Position numbers and translations under genes: made by a program. The notes beneath the pieces are model-generated. The model saw nothing but the letters and a program-made list of their open reading frames with translations, was not told where the DNA came from and did no database searches. From Rhizoctonia solani (taxonomy: Eukaryota > Basidiomycota > Agaricomycetes > Cantharellales > Ceratobasidiaceae), in contig NC_057380.1 of NCBI RefSeq assembly GCF_016906535.1, positions 1,674,001-1,738,000 on the forward strand: DNA of 64,000 bases, read 5' to 3'. Shown here in pieces: positions 20,259 to 31,314 of this stretch; position 1 is the first letter of the stretch; the number at the start of each line of letters is the position of its first letter.

Positions 20259-22092
20259 GTCCACAACGAGCTTGTCCACACTCCTACTGTGAAACTCCCC
20301 TATGCCAATCTCCTCAAACTTGTTTACAGCGTGAGTGATACACCGGTAAGATAAGTTTTTCCTGTTTCAATTATCCTCTTGGTTCAACGCTAACCTCACA
20401 CTGAGCTCCACAGTGCTTTTGGTTGCGGAGGGGCTCTTGCCTCTGCAATTGTTCACTGTTTTTGGTCACAGCCGCTCTTACTTGTCCGACTCAGCCGAGA
20501 TGCGCCTTTGGGCCTATGCTTGTTGCTCCCACGTCCTCTTTGGCTGCCGCTTTGCCATCCTACCCCCTGCCCAACTCATCCTTGTTTACCTCTGGGTGTC
20601 TCAGCCTACGCAGCAGCGGTAGGATTTTTTTGTTTTAACCGTTTCCAGAGGTTGACCAAATTGTATTAGAGGACGTCTAGCAGTATGGATCAGCATTAAC
20701 CCTACACCTCCCTGAGCCGCACTTGCTCTTGTTCTCTGTGTACGTCTTATATATATTTTATCCCAAATTTTAGTGCTAATAACCTTGTAGTATGACATGC
20801 AGCAAACAACATTGTTCCGGGAGCAAGTGCTTTGTCTCCCTACGCACCATCTGCCGCCATCTCAAGCACGGGTGCAACCGTCAACGGCAACAACACTCTT
20901 GCCTGGTTGCCGCCACCAATGCCATTATTGAGCGTGCTTTGAACAAAGGTTGCGTTTGTCTGGACCCAAACCCACGACCTCCTACCCGTCTGTCTCGCCA
21001 CTATGGTTGGCATGAGCCTCCGCGTAGCCCGCCTCCTCCTGCGCTGCGTGACCGCTTGGCTTGCCCACCCAATGACCCGCTGGCGGAGCTCCCTTGGTAC
21101 TCTCCAGAGGTTGCACATCCGGATTTTTGTCATGACACCTTTGGTGTTGGTCCTGGTCCCGCCTCCCGTAGCGCCTCTCCTCAATTTGCACCCCAAGTCC
21201 CCAGACCCCCTCCAGTTGACAAAGATGACAAAGGTGCCCAGTATACGTTGCGCAATGCCTTTCCTTGGCTTGACAACCTGAATGCCAAAGAGTACCTTGT
21301 GAACAAGTTCCTCTTTCAGCTTGTGCATACGGTTGGTAAGTATTTCCCATTAACCTAAGTCAAATTAGAACCAAACTGATTTGTTTTCCTAGACCACAAA
21401 CTTCCTGACCACCAACAACTTCTTGTCCAGGTGTTCAACCTCAAGGTCTTGACAGACATCAGTGGTATATCCTACAGCAAGCTCCGCCGCGCCTTCCCCA
21501 ACCAACTTGGCAATCTCCCCACAGAGTCCAAGCTCCAAACTTGCATTGGGGTTATCTCAGGCTTACGTGGGAGTGGCGTTGACTGTTGCATTAACTTGTG
21601 TGCTGCATATACTGGTGCTTACGCCAATGAGGTGATATGCCTGTATTGCTCTGAGCCACGCTACCAACCCAACCCTTGCCGCCCTGATTGCTGTATTCCA
21701 CGTTGGCAATTCCAATACATCCCCCTTGTGCTGCAGCTCATTGCCTACTACCAAAACCCCCTCATGGCACGCAGTATGCAATATTGCTTGGAACGGCGGA
21801 GGTCACCGGACTTATTATTGGACATCTTTGATGGCTCATTCTACCGCCAGTTGCTGGGCCGTTGTGTTACTGTTGGGGCTGAGACCCTTGACCACCACTA
21901 CTTTTCTAAGCCAACGGACGTGGCTCTAGGTTTATCAACAGACGGCTTTGGGCCCTTCAAATCCTGCAAGCAAACCTGCTGGCCTCTGATTCTCTTTAAC
22001 TACAACCTTCCACCCTCAATTCGTACGCAACTGCAGCACATCCTGTGCATTGGGGTTATCCCTGGTCCAAATGCACCAAAAGAGCTCACAAC

Positions 22093-22640
22093 TGTTATAA
22101 CCTCCTAACATATACCATTAGAATCGCACGATTTTTCTAATATTTTTAGTATTTTTTACGGACTCAATATCTCATGTTTTTCAATCACGTGATCTCGGCG
22201 CTTATTCATGCCAAGATGCCGTGCCAAGGGCGCTTAGGAGAAATCCACGCTTCTGCGCAGCCCGCAGCACGCTTCTCATTTGTCTTCTGTACTTCTTTTC
22301 TCACACGCACAGACCATGTAGATAGTGTGCTTTATCTATATATACAGCAGGGAAATCGCTTGGAAACCCCAAGTCGATTTTACCTCGTCTCTTACTCATT
22401 AGAGAAGGTACCCATCCAGCTAAGTAGCCGGCCCTAAGTAGTTCACAGACGTTCACCACCCCCTTTACCTACCACACCTCCCAGGCCTCAGGCCCTATTG
22501 TCGACAGTAGTTAGAAGTAGAAGTGCCTTAGGCGCTATTAGTATAGCCTTAGATAGTTATCTTACATAAGCTAGTGTAGTAGTACGGCCTTAAGCGCCCG
22601 TTTTCACCAGCGTGTACCCACCTTACAGTGGTGTACAACA
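22093..22640 (+). repeat. 5' LTR, family B
   Basis: TGTTATAACCTCC...GGTGTACAACA. It contains TCACGTGA (22185-22192) then GGCGCTTA (22197-22204), a TATATATACAG stretch near 22340, and a hairpin at 22522-22536 (AGTGC/GCGCT around CTTAG). Confidence 0.95.
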
Positions 22641-23096
22641 TTGTAAAATTGACTTCTTGTAGGCTTGTTCGACAAGGAGAGGATCCCCTGTACTAGCACA
22701 AGGGAAATCACGTGATCAGGGCCACCTTGCGGGGTAGAATAATCAAAAACCCCCCACCCTCACGTAGTACCAAATTGCTATAAGGCAGAAGGACTCTAAT
22801 CCCCCGCATACCACGTGTTTTGCTGGAACACAGTAGTTAGCAACCTTAGTCAGCTGAAACACCCGCTTGTAGAAAACCCGCTCATATCACGATTGCCAGA
22901 TCTGTTGATTTGTTGTAGGGACTATTCAACGCTAGGTGCTTGACGCAAAGGTTTAGCGCCCACCCACTACACAAAAACCGCTCATAAGTCCTGTATCAGG
23001 CAACCCATTCCCCCACGCCGTTTCACAATTCCATCCACACGCTCTGGCGTCCCACACCCATACTCCCGTCCCCCCAGTTGCTCCTCTCAACGTTCC
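22641..23096 (+). other. Leader of family-B element
   Basis: Non-coding leader with the conserved blocks CCCCTGTACTAGCACAAGGG and TACCAAATTGCTATAAGGCA that are also present in family A, although the LTRs of the two families are not alike overall. It probably includes the primer-binding site; the primer is not identified. Confidence 0.6.
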
Positions 23097-24347
23097 GTGG
23101 CAACCCACTCCCAACCACCCTCTCGCGGCCCATCACCCTCTCCGCAACACTTGCCCGGAATGGAACCGGAGCCGACCACTGCCGCTCTCCTTGAGGCTAT
23201 CCTCAACCTCACCAACCAAGTTGGGTCCTTGCAGGCCCAAATATCATCCCAAGGCCAACAGCTCGCAGAGCTCAAAGCCATATGCAAGGAAACCAACAAC
23301 CTTGTTGGTGACAAAGACCAGGGCGGAGCCCAAACCAAGCCTGGCCCATCGACTGGGCCTATCACCCCTCCTACCCATTCAGGGGGGGAAGCTCACACTC
23401 CAGGCACGGTTAGGCCTGGGCTCAAAGCCCCATTCCGCCCCTCAAGAGGAACAGGTTTTGATTCAGAGGACGAGGAACCAAGGCTCCCCAAAAAGGAGCC
23501 TCAAGGAACGCCTAGAAGGCACTTGGGGTATCTCACTCCCTTTGACGCAGGGTCCAGCGTAAAACAACCCAAGATGGACCTCCCCAAACCCTTTAAAGGT
23601 GACACCAGGGGACGAAAAGCCACTCAGTGGCTCGATCGAATGATGCTATGGGTAGCTCTCCATTGCAATCAGTTCGACGAGGAAGAACAGATGGTTGTGT
23701 GGATTTTATACCACATGACAGACAAGGCCGCTGACTGGGCCCTCCCCATCATTGGGAACATCATCAAGGGCAAGGGTAACCCTCCTACCACCATCCAGGC
23801 CCTAACAGCCAAATTCAAGGAAGCCTTTGCCAATCCCGACGCCAAACAAGCCACCGCTAGGAAAATTGCTGCGCTCACTCAGACAACCACTACGTCTGAG
23901 TATGTTACCGAGTTCCGCAATCTTATGGCAGAACTTGATTGGAACACTGAGGCGTACATTGCCCAGTTTGTGCGCGGTCTTCACTGGAAGGTGAAGGAAC
24001 TCCTGTCCACCAAGGACAATATCCCGGACGACGACCTTGAGGCTATATTTGCTGCCTCCGTCAAAATAGACAACATTTGTTGGGAAAACGAGGAGAACCG
24101 ACCCAAGAAAACCCCCGCTAAGTCCCCGGTTTCCACAGCCACCACTTCCACCACCACCACTCAACGGGTCCGCTTATCAGAGGATCCTAACTACGTCACT
24201 CCGGAGGAAAGGGACCGCCGCCGCGCATCTGGGCTGTGCGTCAAATGTGGGCAGAAGGGCCATGGAATCAAGCAGTGTCCCAATGGTTGGAAGGCCACTC
24301 CCAAAGAAACTGCCAAGGTGGCCCAGGACAAGTCGGAAAAAGAGTAA
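23097..24347 (+). CDS. gag: Gag of family-B element
   Basis: 416 codons if counted from 23097, but that codon is GTG in a context (GTGGCAACCCAC) where family-A copies have ATGGCAACCC, so the original ATG may be lost. The next in-frame ATG is 23160 (MEPEPTTAALLEAI). A coiled-coil-like heptad region (about residues 30-65) is followed by the Gag core (ATQWLDRMMLWVA, KAADWALPIIG, ALTAKFKEAFANPDA) and a CCHC knuckle CVKCGQKGHGIKQC near residue 380. It ends TAA at 24345-24347. Pol overlaps in the -1 frame, with GGAAAAA (24335-24341) just before the stop as a weaker slip site than the GGGAAAA of family A. Confidence 0.85.
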   Translation: MATHSQPPSRGPSPSPQHLPGMEPEPTTAALLEAILNLTNQVGSLQAQISSQGQQLAELKAICKETNNLVGDKDQGGAQTKPGPSTGPITPPTHSGGEAHTPGTVRPGLKAPFRPSRGTGFDSEDEEPRLPKKEPQGTPRRHLGYLTPFDAGSSVKQPKMDLPKPFKGDTRGRKATQWLDRMMLWVALHCNQFDEEEQMVVWILYHMTDKAADWALPIIGNIIKGKGNPPTTIQALTAKFKEAFANPDAKQATARKIAALTQTTTTSEYVTEFRNLMAELDWNTEAYIAQFVRGLHWKVKELLSTKDNIPDDDLEAIFAASVKIDNICWENEENRPKKTPAKSPVSTATTSTTTTQRVRLSEDPNYVTPEERDRRRASGLCVKCGQKGHGIKQCPNGWKATPKETAKVAQDKSEKE

Positions 24348-27300
24348 GGCCAAGAGCTACCGTCAAGCCCTTGGTCTCTAATTTAGAATTGCATGTATCA
24401 GTCTCAGAATTTGTAAATATTGCAACGGACTTGAACAAAAAACCCCTACTCTTTCTTGACATGATACTGCGTGACTACCCAACGGACCCTATCAAAACCC
24501 TCATTGACTCCGGCGCCACCTCCAATTTTATATCCCCCACTCTAGTAGAAAAACTGAAAATCCCAAAAACCCTACTTGAAAATCCACGGGTAGTGAGGAT
24601 GTTAGATGGTACCATATCTCAGACTGGTCGCATATGGCACCAGGTTCAACTTGCGGTCTCGGCCAATGGCCATCTCCACCACATTCCCTTCCTTGTTTGC
24701 CCCATAGGCAACACCCCGGCTATCCTTGGCATGACCTGGCTCACATCAGAATCCCCCCTAATCAACTGGCAACAGGGGCTTGTCACATTCCCAGAACAAG
24801 TTCAAATTGCCTCTGAGGAAGAAGCGGATCCTGACCCCTTGGCAGACCTCCCTACCCAATACCATGAGTTTGCGAGAGTATTTGGCGAAGAAGAATTTAA
24901 GGTCCTTCCCCCCCACAGGGAATATGACATTTCCATTGACCTACTTCCTGACGCCAAACTCTCACCCGGACCTATTTATGGCATGACCAATGCAGAATCC
25001 AGGGCGCTGAAACAACACATTGACAAGGAGCTAGCAACGGGCAAGATCCGTCCTAGTACCTCCTCAGCAGGCGCTCCGGTCATGTTTGTAAAAAAGGCAG
25101 ATGGCTCCCTCAGACTGGTTGTTGATTATAGGAAGTTGAACAAGGTCACTCATAAAAACGTCTACCCTCTCCCTAGGCAAGATGACCTTATGGCCAAACT
25201 AAGGAACGCAAAACTCTTCACCAAGTTGGATCTTTGTTGGGGTTATAACAACGTCAGAATTAAAGAAGGCAATGAGTGGAAGACGGCCTTTAGGACCAAG
25301 TATGGGCTATTTGAATACCTAGTCATGCCCTTTGGCCTCACCAACGCCCCGGCCGCCTTCCAACATTTCATGAATGACTTGTTCAGGGACCTCATTGACG
25401 TCACAGTGGTAATCTACTTGGATGATATCCTCATCTTCTCAGAGAACCCCGAGAAGCACCCGGAACACGTTAGGGAAGTCCTATTGAGGCTAATGAAAAA
25501 CCAGTTGTTTTGCAAGCTCTCTAAATGTCACTTCCACGTCACTACAGTCGACTACCTTGGCATTGTCATATCCCCGACAGGTTTCTCCATGGACCAGAAG
25601 AAGATTGAGGCAGTTACATCATGGCCCCAACCTAAAACAGTCAAACAGGTGCAGGCCTTCCTGGGATTTGTGAACTACCTCTGCCAATTCATCCCCCACT
25701 TCAGTTCCGTAGCTTGCCCCCTTCACAATCTCACAAAAAAGGAAACCCCATGGTCCTGGGGAACCCAAGAAGAGGAAGCCTTCCAGGAGTTGAAGTCCCT
25801 AGTCACCCGCTCCCTGGTCTTAATTCATTCAAACCCAGATCTCCCCTATTACCTAGAAACAGATGCGTCAGGTGTAGCCATGGGAGCCATCCTGAGCCAA
25901 CGAGGGGAAGATAACCGCCTTCATCCAATTGCCTACATGTCCAAGTCATTCTCAGGGGCAGAAGCCAATTATGACACCCACGATAAGGAACTCCTGGCAA
26001 TAATTAAGGCACTGGAAGAATGGCGGATATTCTTAGAAGCCACAGACAAGGCAATCCAGGTCTTCACAGATCACAGGAACCTGGAATACTGGATGCAGGC
26101 CAGGACGTTCAACCAAAGGCACGCCAGATGGCGCATATTCCTGAGTGATTTCAATTTTGAGATCCATTATCGCCCAGGAAAGCAATCGGGGAAACCAGAC
26201 GCCCTATCAAGGAGGGCGGACTACGTAGAATCCACCCAGGACCCAGAGGTTATGCTACCGGCCAAGGTCTTTGCCAATACGTCCGAAGAGGAGCTGGAAA
26301 TAGTCACGGAAATCCGTTCCAGACTAAAAGAGGACCCATCAATTGAGCCAATCATTCAATTCCTAACAGAGGATGCGGAAAATGCACCTCTGTCTATCCA
26401 AAAGGCTTACCAAGATTACGATTGGGAGGAAAACCTTCTCTGGTATCAAGGAAAATTAGTGGTCCCTGACTCTGAAGCCCTGAAAGAGCAATTACTGAGG
26501 GAATTCCACAACTCCCCCCTAGCAGGTCACCCAGGCCAGCAAAGGACCCTAGAGCTCTTGAGCCGCAACTACTGGTGGCCGGGAATGAAGTCATCCGCCA
26601 AGGAATGGGTGGAATGCTGCCCCACTTGTCAAGCCAATCGTCGCGCCCATAATCCGGTCATAGCCCTAAAACCCTTAGAAGTTCCCCCCTTTCCATTTCA
26701 CACCATCTCCTATGACTTCATCACGGGTTTTCCCAAGTCAGAAGGACATGATGCAATCCTGGTAGTTATTGACTCGTTCTCCAAGTTAGGCCACTTCATC
26801 CCTACCTCAAAAAAGGTTTCAGCAAAAGGGTTGGCTGATCTCTTTGTCTCCCACATTTGGAAACTTCATGGGCTCCCCGTCAAAACTATATCAGATCGAG
26901 GAACTACATTCACAGGGAAATTCCTTAGGGCTCTCTACCAACAACAATTAGGAATTAAACCTTCCTTCTCCTCGGCCTATCACCCTGAATCAGACGGCCA
27001 GACGGAACGTGTCAACCAATTTATCGAGTTCTACCTAAGGTCTTATGTAGCAGCGGATCATTCAGATTGGGTTAAGTGGTTACCACTTGCGGAGTATGCC
27101 TATAACAACGCCAAGCACTCAGCTACTGGAAAAACCCCATTCGAATTAATTTATGGCAGAAACCCAATCATGAATCTGTCAAACATCCCTGCAAACGTCC
27201 CAGAAGCAGACCTCGTGGCAGACACCCTGGCCAGGGAATGGAAGGAAGCCGAAGCAGCCCTCAGGATGAGCAAAGAACGGATGACAAAGGATAAAGGAAC

Positions 27301-27760
27301 AGTCCCGGAATACTCAATAGGAGAAAAAGTCTGGCTAGATGGAAAAAACGTAGAACTTAGGACAAATTCCAACAAGTTAGACCCCAAGCAACTAGGTCCC
27401 TTTGAGGTATTAGAGAAGGTATCCAGTCACGAGTACCGCCTCAAACTACCGGAAACCCTTAAAATCCACAACGTATTCTATGTGGGTTTGTTATCCAGAG
27501 TACACATATCCCCAAGTCAACCATTTCCAGAAAGACCCCCTCCTGAAACAATAGAAGGGGAAGAAGAGTATGAGGTGGAAAAAATCATCGACTCCAAAAG
27601 ACAACAGGGGAAATGGTTCTACCTAATCAAATGGAAGGGTTATGGCCCGGAAGACAATTCCTGGGAACCGGAAGAACTCCTAGAGCACAGCCAAGAGGAA
27701 ATCCAACAATTCAACAAGTCACGACTGAAAAAGGCTCGTGACTCCGCCAAGAGCCTTTAA
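24336..27760 (+). CDS. pol: Pol polyprotein: protease, RT, RNase H, integrase, chromodomain
   Basis: Open frame 24236-27760; the part after the gag overlap is the pol proper. Residues counted from 24236: protease LIDSGATSNF about 91, RT VDYRKLNK and VIYLDDIL about 394, RNase H ETDASGVAMG about 540, HHCC integrase finger (HNSPLAGHPG ... CCPTCQ) about 755-800, integrase core with Asp in SYDFITGF about 823, Asp in ISDRGTTF and Glu in DGQTERVNQ, and a C-terminal chromodomain (YEVEKIIDS ... FYLIKWKGYGPEDNSWEPEE) about 1108-1150. All catalytic residues are present. Oddities are Cys where relatives have Arg (DLCWGYNN, YLCQF, SVACPL), each one CpG transition. Function would be reverse transcription and integration; activity is unknown. 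Confidence 0.93.
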
Positions 27761-27770
27761 GGGGGGGCAA
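27759..27770 (+). promoter_or_regulatory. Polypurine tract
   Basis: AAGGGGGGGCAA abuts the 3' LTR (TGTTATAACC at 27771) and overlaps the end of the pol stop codon. This is the standard plus-strand primer position. Confidence 0.85.
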
Positions 27771-28318
27771 TGTTATAACCTCCTAACATATACCATTAGA
27801 ATCGCACGATTTTTCTAATATTTTTAGTATTTTTTACGGACTCAATATCTCATGTTTTTCAATCACGTGATCTCGGCGCTTATTCATGCCGAGATGCCGT
27901 GCCAAGGGCGCTTAGGAGAAATCCACGCTTCTGCGCAGCCCGCAGCACGCTTCTCATTTGTCTTCTGTACTTCTTTTCTCACACGCACAGACCATGTAGA
28001 TAGTGTGCTTTATCTATATATACAGCAGGGAAATCGCTTGGAAACCCCAAGTTGATTTTACCTCATCTCTTACTCATTAGAGAAGGTACCCATCCAGCTA
28101 AGTAGCCGGCCCTAAGTAGTTCACAGACGTTCACCACCCCCTTTACCTACCACACCTCCCAGGCCTCAGGCCCTATTGTTGACAGTAGTTAGAAGTAGAA
28201 GTGCCTTAGGCGCTATTAGTATAGCCTTAGATAGTTATCTTACATAAGCTAGTGTAGTAGTACGGCCTTAAGCGCCCGTTTTCACCAGCGTGTACCCACC
28301 TTACAGTGGTGTACAACA
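27771..28318 (+). repeat. 3' LTR, family B
   Basis: 548 bp, same length as the 5' LTR. The four differences are CCAAG/CCGAG, GTCGA/GTTGA twice and CTCGT/CTCAT. Confidence 0.95.
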
Positions 28319-30477
28319 ACAACTTACCTCAAACCCCTTATCACCAAGCTTGAAGATCTGGCATGTGGCATTCCTGCCTTCAATGTTGTTGACGGTCATA
28401 CATTCTCCCTCCGCGCCTACCTGCTCACGGCCTTTGGTGATATGCCAGCTATGGCCAAGCTGATGTCTATGAAAGGCCCAAACGGTAAATTCCCATGCCG
28501 TGCGTGCAAGATTGAGGGCGTAAACCAGGGAGGGGCGGCGTGGCAAAAATACCCTCTATGTTCCCCTTTCCCGACCCTTTGTCCCACGTGCCGAGATCCA
28601 ACGTTATGATCCTCTCAACCTACCTTGCCGCTCTCATGCCAACCATGTTCAGCAGGCACTTGATGTTCAGGGTGCAGTCAATGACCCTGCTGAGCAGGTC
28701 CTCTCACGCAACACCAGTGTTAATGGACTTTTGCCCCTTGCACATCTGGCCTTGCTGGAGTTCCCTACCTTGTTCCCACATGATTTTATGCATGTGATGT
28801 TTGAGAACATTCTCCCAACACTCATAGGGCTCTGGACTAGGCGTGGTCAATGGTCAACATTTGGATCCAACAACAAGGACTACCAACTACTGGATGAGGT
28901 CTGGACTGCGGTTGGTGTTGCATGCGCTGATAGTGGTGACACAATTCCAGCAGCGTTTGGTTGTTGCATACCAAACCTTGACACCAAACCACAAGAGACC
29001 ACATTGGAGAGCATGTTGCTCTTTGCAACGCTCATTGGTCCTGCTCTCCTCCATTGCCGCTTTGTGCGCCCCCGCTACTACCACCACTTTGTTTGGCTGG
29101 TCAAGCTGATCAAGCTGTGCATTGGACTTGATGTCAGGCGTGTTGATGTAGATGAGATCCGGCAAGGGTTTGCGCAGTGGGTGCAGGACTACAAGAGGTA
29201 CAAATTCCCTGATGTATTATATTGGTTTCTTGGCGCTGATAAACAATTGCCGTGGCATATAGATACTATTATTGAGACAACCGTACCCGTCTTCCAGCTT
29301 GTACACTCCCCCTCCACGCTCTCCTTCACATAGCCAACGACATTGAGGCAATGGGTCCCGTGTGGTGCTATTGGGCTTTTCCAATGGAGCGGTTCTGCGG
29401 TGCCATTGGTCGTGCCAACAAAAGCCAACGTTACCCTTACTCAAGCATCAATTGACATGTGCTCCAACTATCTCAGCTCAGTCAGATCAAGCACTTGTAT
29501 GGCCTTGCAGAGGAGCTGGATCTCAAGATGCGTCAAGAGAACATTGCAACAGGTACACGCTACAACGCGTACAAAGATCTTGTCTTTGTGAAGCCTAGGC
29601 GTGAGCGCCCTATTCAGGGTCCCTTGATCCGCAAGGTTGCTGAGTTCATTTCTACTCAAATCCCTGTCAGTGCCGCTTTCATCCAGAACAAGCTATTCAA
29701 CTGCCCATTTGTTGCCTGGGGCAAGATGCAGCGGATCACTAGGAATGAGGCAGGCAATGTCACTGGCGGGGATCTCATTCAGGGGGACCATATTGTGGCT
29801 AACAACTGCAAGTTGCGTGATGCCTTGCACGTCATGGTAGGTTTTTTTTATGCAAGTATTCTTGTCACTAACCCCTTGGCTATTCTGTAGTACTGGTCAG
29901 TTAACTCACACTGGCAATGGGTTAGAGGTCCAGCTGTGGTTCTTGACGAGGAGACATTTGGCTACAGTTGTGCTGAACAATTCCTTGTGATTGACGCAGC
30001 TTTCCTGCGGCACGTTACCAAGTGTGCTGGTGTGTTTTATCCACATCTAGATGACCTTGTGCTTGCCGTTGTATCCCCAATTCCCTATCTCTGCCACATT
30101 GCCTCATCTGGAATTACCCAGTACAGCCTAAGGGGTGGCAGATATGTCTCACCTGAGATCCTTGATGCGTCAAAGATTGATTGCTTGGTTGGGCGTGTGC
30201 AATTGCCACTTGGTGCGTTGTACATCGTCCAACGTGACACAGCAGTTGGGCAGCTTGACATGTTGGATGAGGTTGTTAATCCCAATTAAGGTAAGTGAGC
30301 TTTTAATGTATCGTCATTGCACTTTGGTTCTTGTACGTATCTACAAAGAGCAATCTCATGAGTCCTCAATGCTACAATTTGTCTCTGATGTCCACGGTCT
30401 GTGAGTTTTTTGACCAAATGTCAATTCTGGGTTTGGCTTTTGGCAAGACACGTAATTTTTGGCAACGTCCTAGTTTG

Positions 30478-31013
30478 TGTCATGCCCTAGAGGCGTGACC
30501 ACCTTAAAATCCACTAAGTCGAAGAAATAGTGAATATATGCGCTATTTTCATGAAGATTTAGGGATATATGCATCTTTATGCTATTTAGGCGCTGAGCGC
30601 TTATTATGTAATCTCATCACATGACCTTTAGTCATGTGATCTTGTTTTCTTATCTCTGGTCATGTGACCTTATCTTTGTTATGATATTTGTACATGTAAT
30701 TACTCTTCCCCTTCTCTGTGAATATATAAGGAGGGTTCTGAGAGCCTTAAGCCTCAGAACTTGACCTCTTATCCCCATCCAACACTACTACCCTAAGACA
30801 TACACTTAAGAGTATTGCCTGAGAGCATACCAGTCCCTGTCAAAGGTCCTTTGCCCAGCTATCTTTATAGCATAGTGCACACTTACTGTATTGGTCTTGT
30901 CCAACCCCTTATCTGGCAGTTGCCTTGAGCTCTGTTAGATCCTACTAGCTGATAAGTCCTATATTAGGCAATAGCTTGTTAGGTTTACCCTGTGGTAGTT
31001 GTTGGCTCTGACA
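30478..31013 (+). mobile_element. Solo LTR, family C
   Basis: 536 bp, TGTCATGCCCTAGAGG...GGCTCTGACA, related to 9177-9711. The flanks GTTTG (30473-30477) and GATTG (31014-31018) are a likely 5-bp duplication with one change. It lies between the transposase gene and the right end of the CACTA element. Confidence 0.8.
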
Positions 31014-31269
31014 GATTGAGTTTGATTGAGATGAGTACAATTCATCCTGGACTAATTAGAACATACAGGATTGGCCTAAGGTAATTGCACGCACATGGTC
31101 AGTACAATATGTCCTGGTTATGTTGAAACTATTTCTGGTACGGTCTGTTTGAAAACTGGTACATTAGTGTGGTCCTCTTTTAGTCTGTTTCCTACCATAC
31201 AAAACGTACCAAAAACCAGTACGTCAAACGTACTAAAAACTGTTTGTAACTTTGCCGCTCTGAGTAAAC
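31014..31269. other. Right subterminal region of CACTA element
   Basis: No gene. Clustered motifs CTGGTACGG, CTGGTACATT, CGTACCAAAA, CCAGTACGTC and CGTACTAAAA in both orientations mirror those near the left end. Confidence 0.5.
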
Positions 31270-31311
31270 TCTATTTCATCCAAACTTTCAGCAGGTTGAT
31301 TTCATACAGTG
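31270..31311 (-). repeat. Right terminal inverted repeat of CACTA element
   Basis: Reverse complement starts CACTGTATGAAATCAACCTG. It is followed by the TTG duplication and then the resumed pol frame (GGCTCCTG). Confidence 0.75.
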
Positions 31312-31314
31312 TTG

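Larger units (their letters stand above)
22093..28318 (+). mobile_element. Nearly intact Ty3/gypsy chromovirus (family B)
   Basis: Two 548-bp LTRs (22093-22640 and 27771-28318) flank gag and a full pol. The 5-bp duplication ACAAC is at 22088-22092 and 28319-28323. The LTRs differ at four positions by eye, all CpG transitions, indicating a young insertion. It lies inside the CACTA transposase gene. Pol is uninterrupted for 1174 codons, making this the best preserved element in the window. Confidence 0.92.
20792..30289 (+). pseudogene. tnp2-type CACTA transposase, interrupted
   Basis: ATG at 20792 opens a Cys/His-rich N-terminus (C8, C13, H23, H26, C28: possible zinc site). Exon 1 ends at 21335 (GTAAGT) and exon 2 starts at 21393 (TAG), keeping frame (TVDHKLPDH). 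Tnp2-family hallmarks follow: LGLSTDGFGPFKSC, WPLILFNYNLPPSIR, VIPGPNAPKEL, then after the 6.2-kb insertion VVDGHTFSLRAYLL, PCRACKIEGV, PHDFMHVMFENILP and FPMERFCGAIGRANKSQRYP. The retroelement sits between the two parts of a Thr codon in EL-T-TYLKPL. The frame is also broken near 28510-28600 and near 29320, and by TGA at 29453-29455 where the family pattern expects Arg (CGA). A last intron (about 29836-29890) leads to the terminal exon ending 30289. Probably inactive. Confidence 0.8.
16659..31311 (+). mobile_element. CACTA (EnSpm-type) DNA transposon with tnp2 transposase
   Basis: Ends are inverted repeats: 16659-16700 (CTCTGAATGAAA...) against 31270-31311 reversed (CACTGTATGAAA...), 29 of 42 positions equal by eye. 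The flanking 3-bp duplication TTG (16656-16658 and 31312-31314) and the resumption of the interrupted pol frame on the far side confirm the limits. Inside are a plus-strand tnp2-type transposase gene (from 20792) and a divergent minus-strand multi-exon gene (17504-19658). TGGTAC/GTACCA-like motifs cluster near both ends. Removing the nested LTR element and solo LTR leaves about 7.9 kb. The transposase is broken, so the copy is probably non-autonomous. Confidence 0.85.

Noticed and set aside
30290..30477. Further transposase exons after 30289
   Set aside because: GGTAAGTGAG follows the stop codon and could be a donor, but the downstream frames show no conserved sequence.
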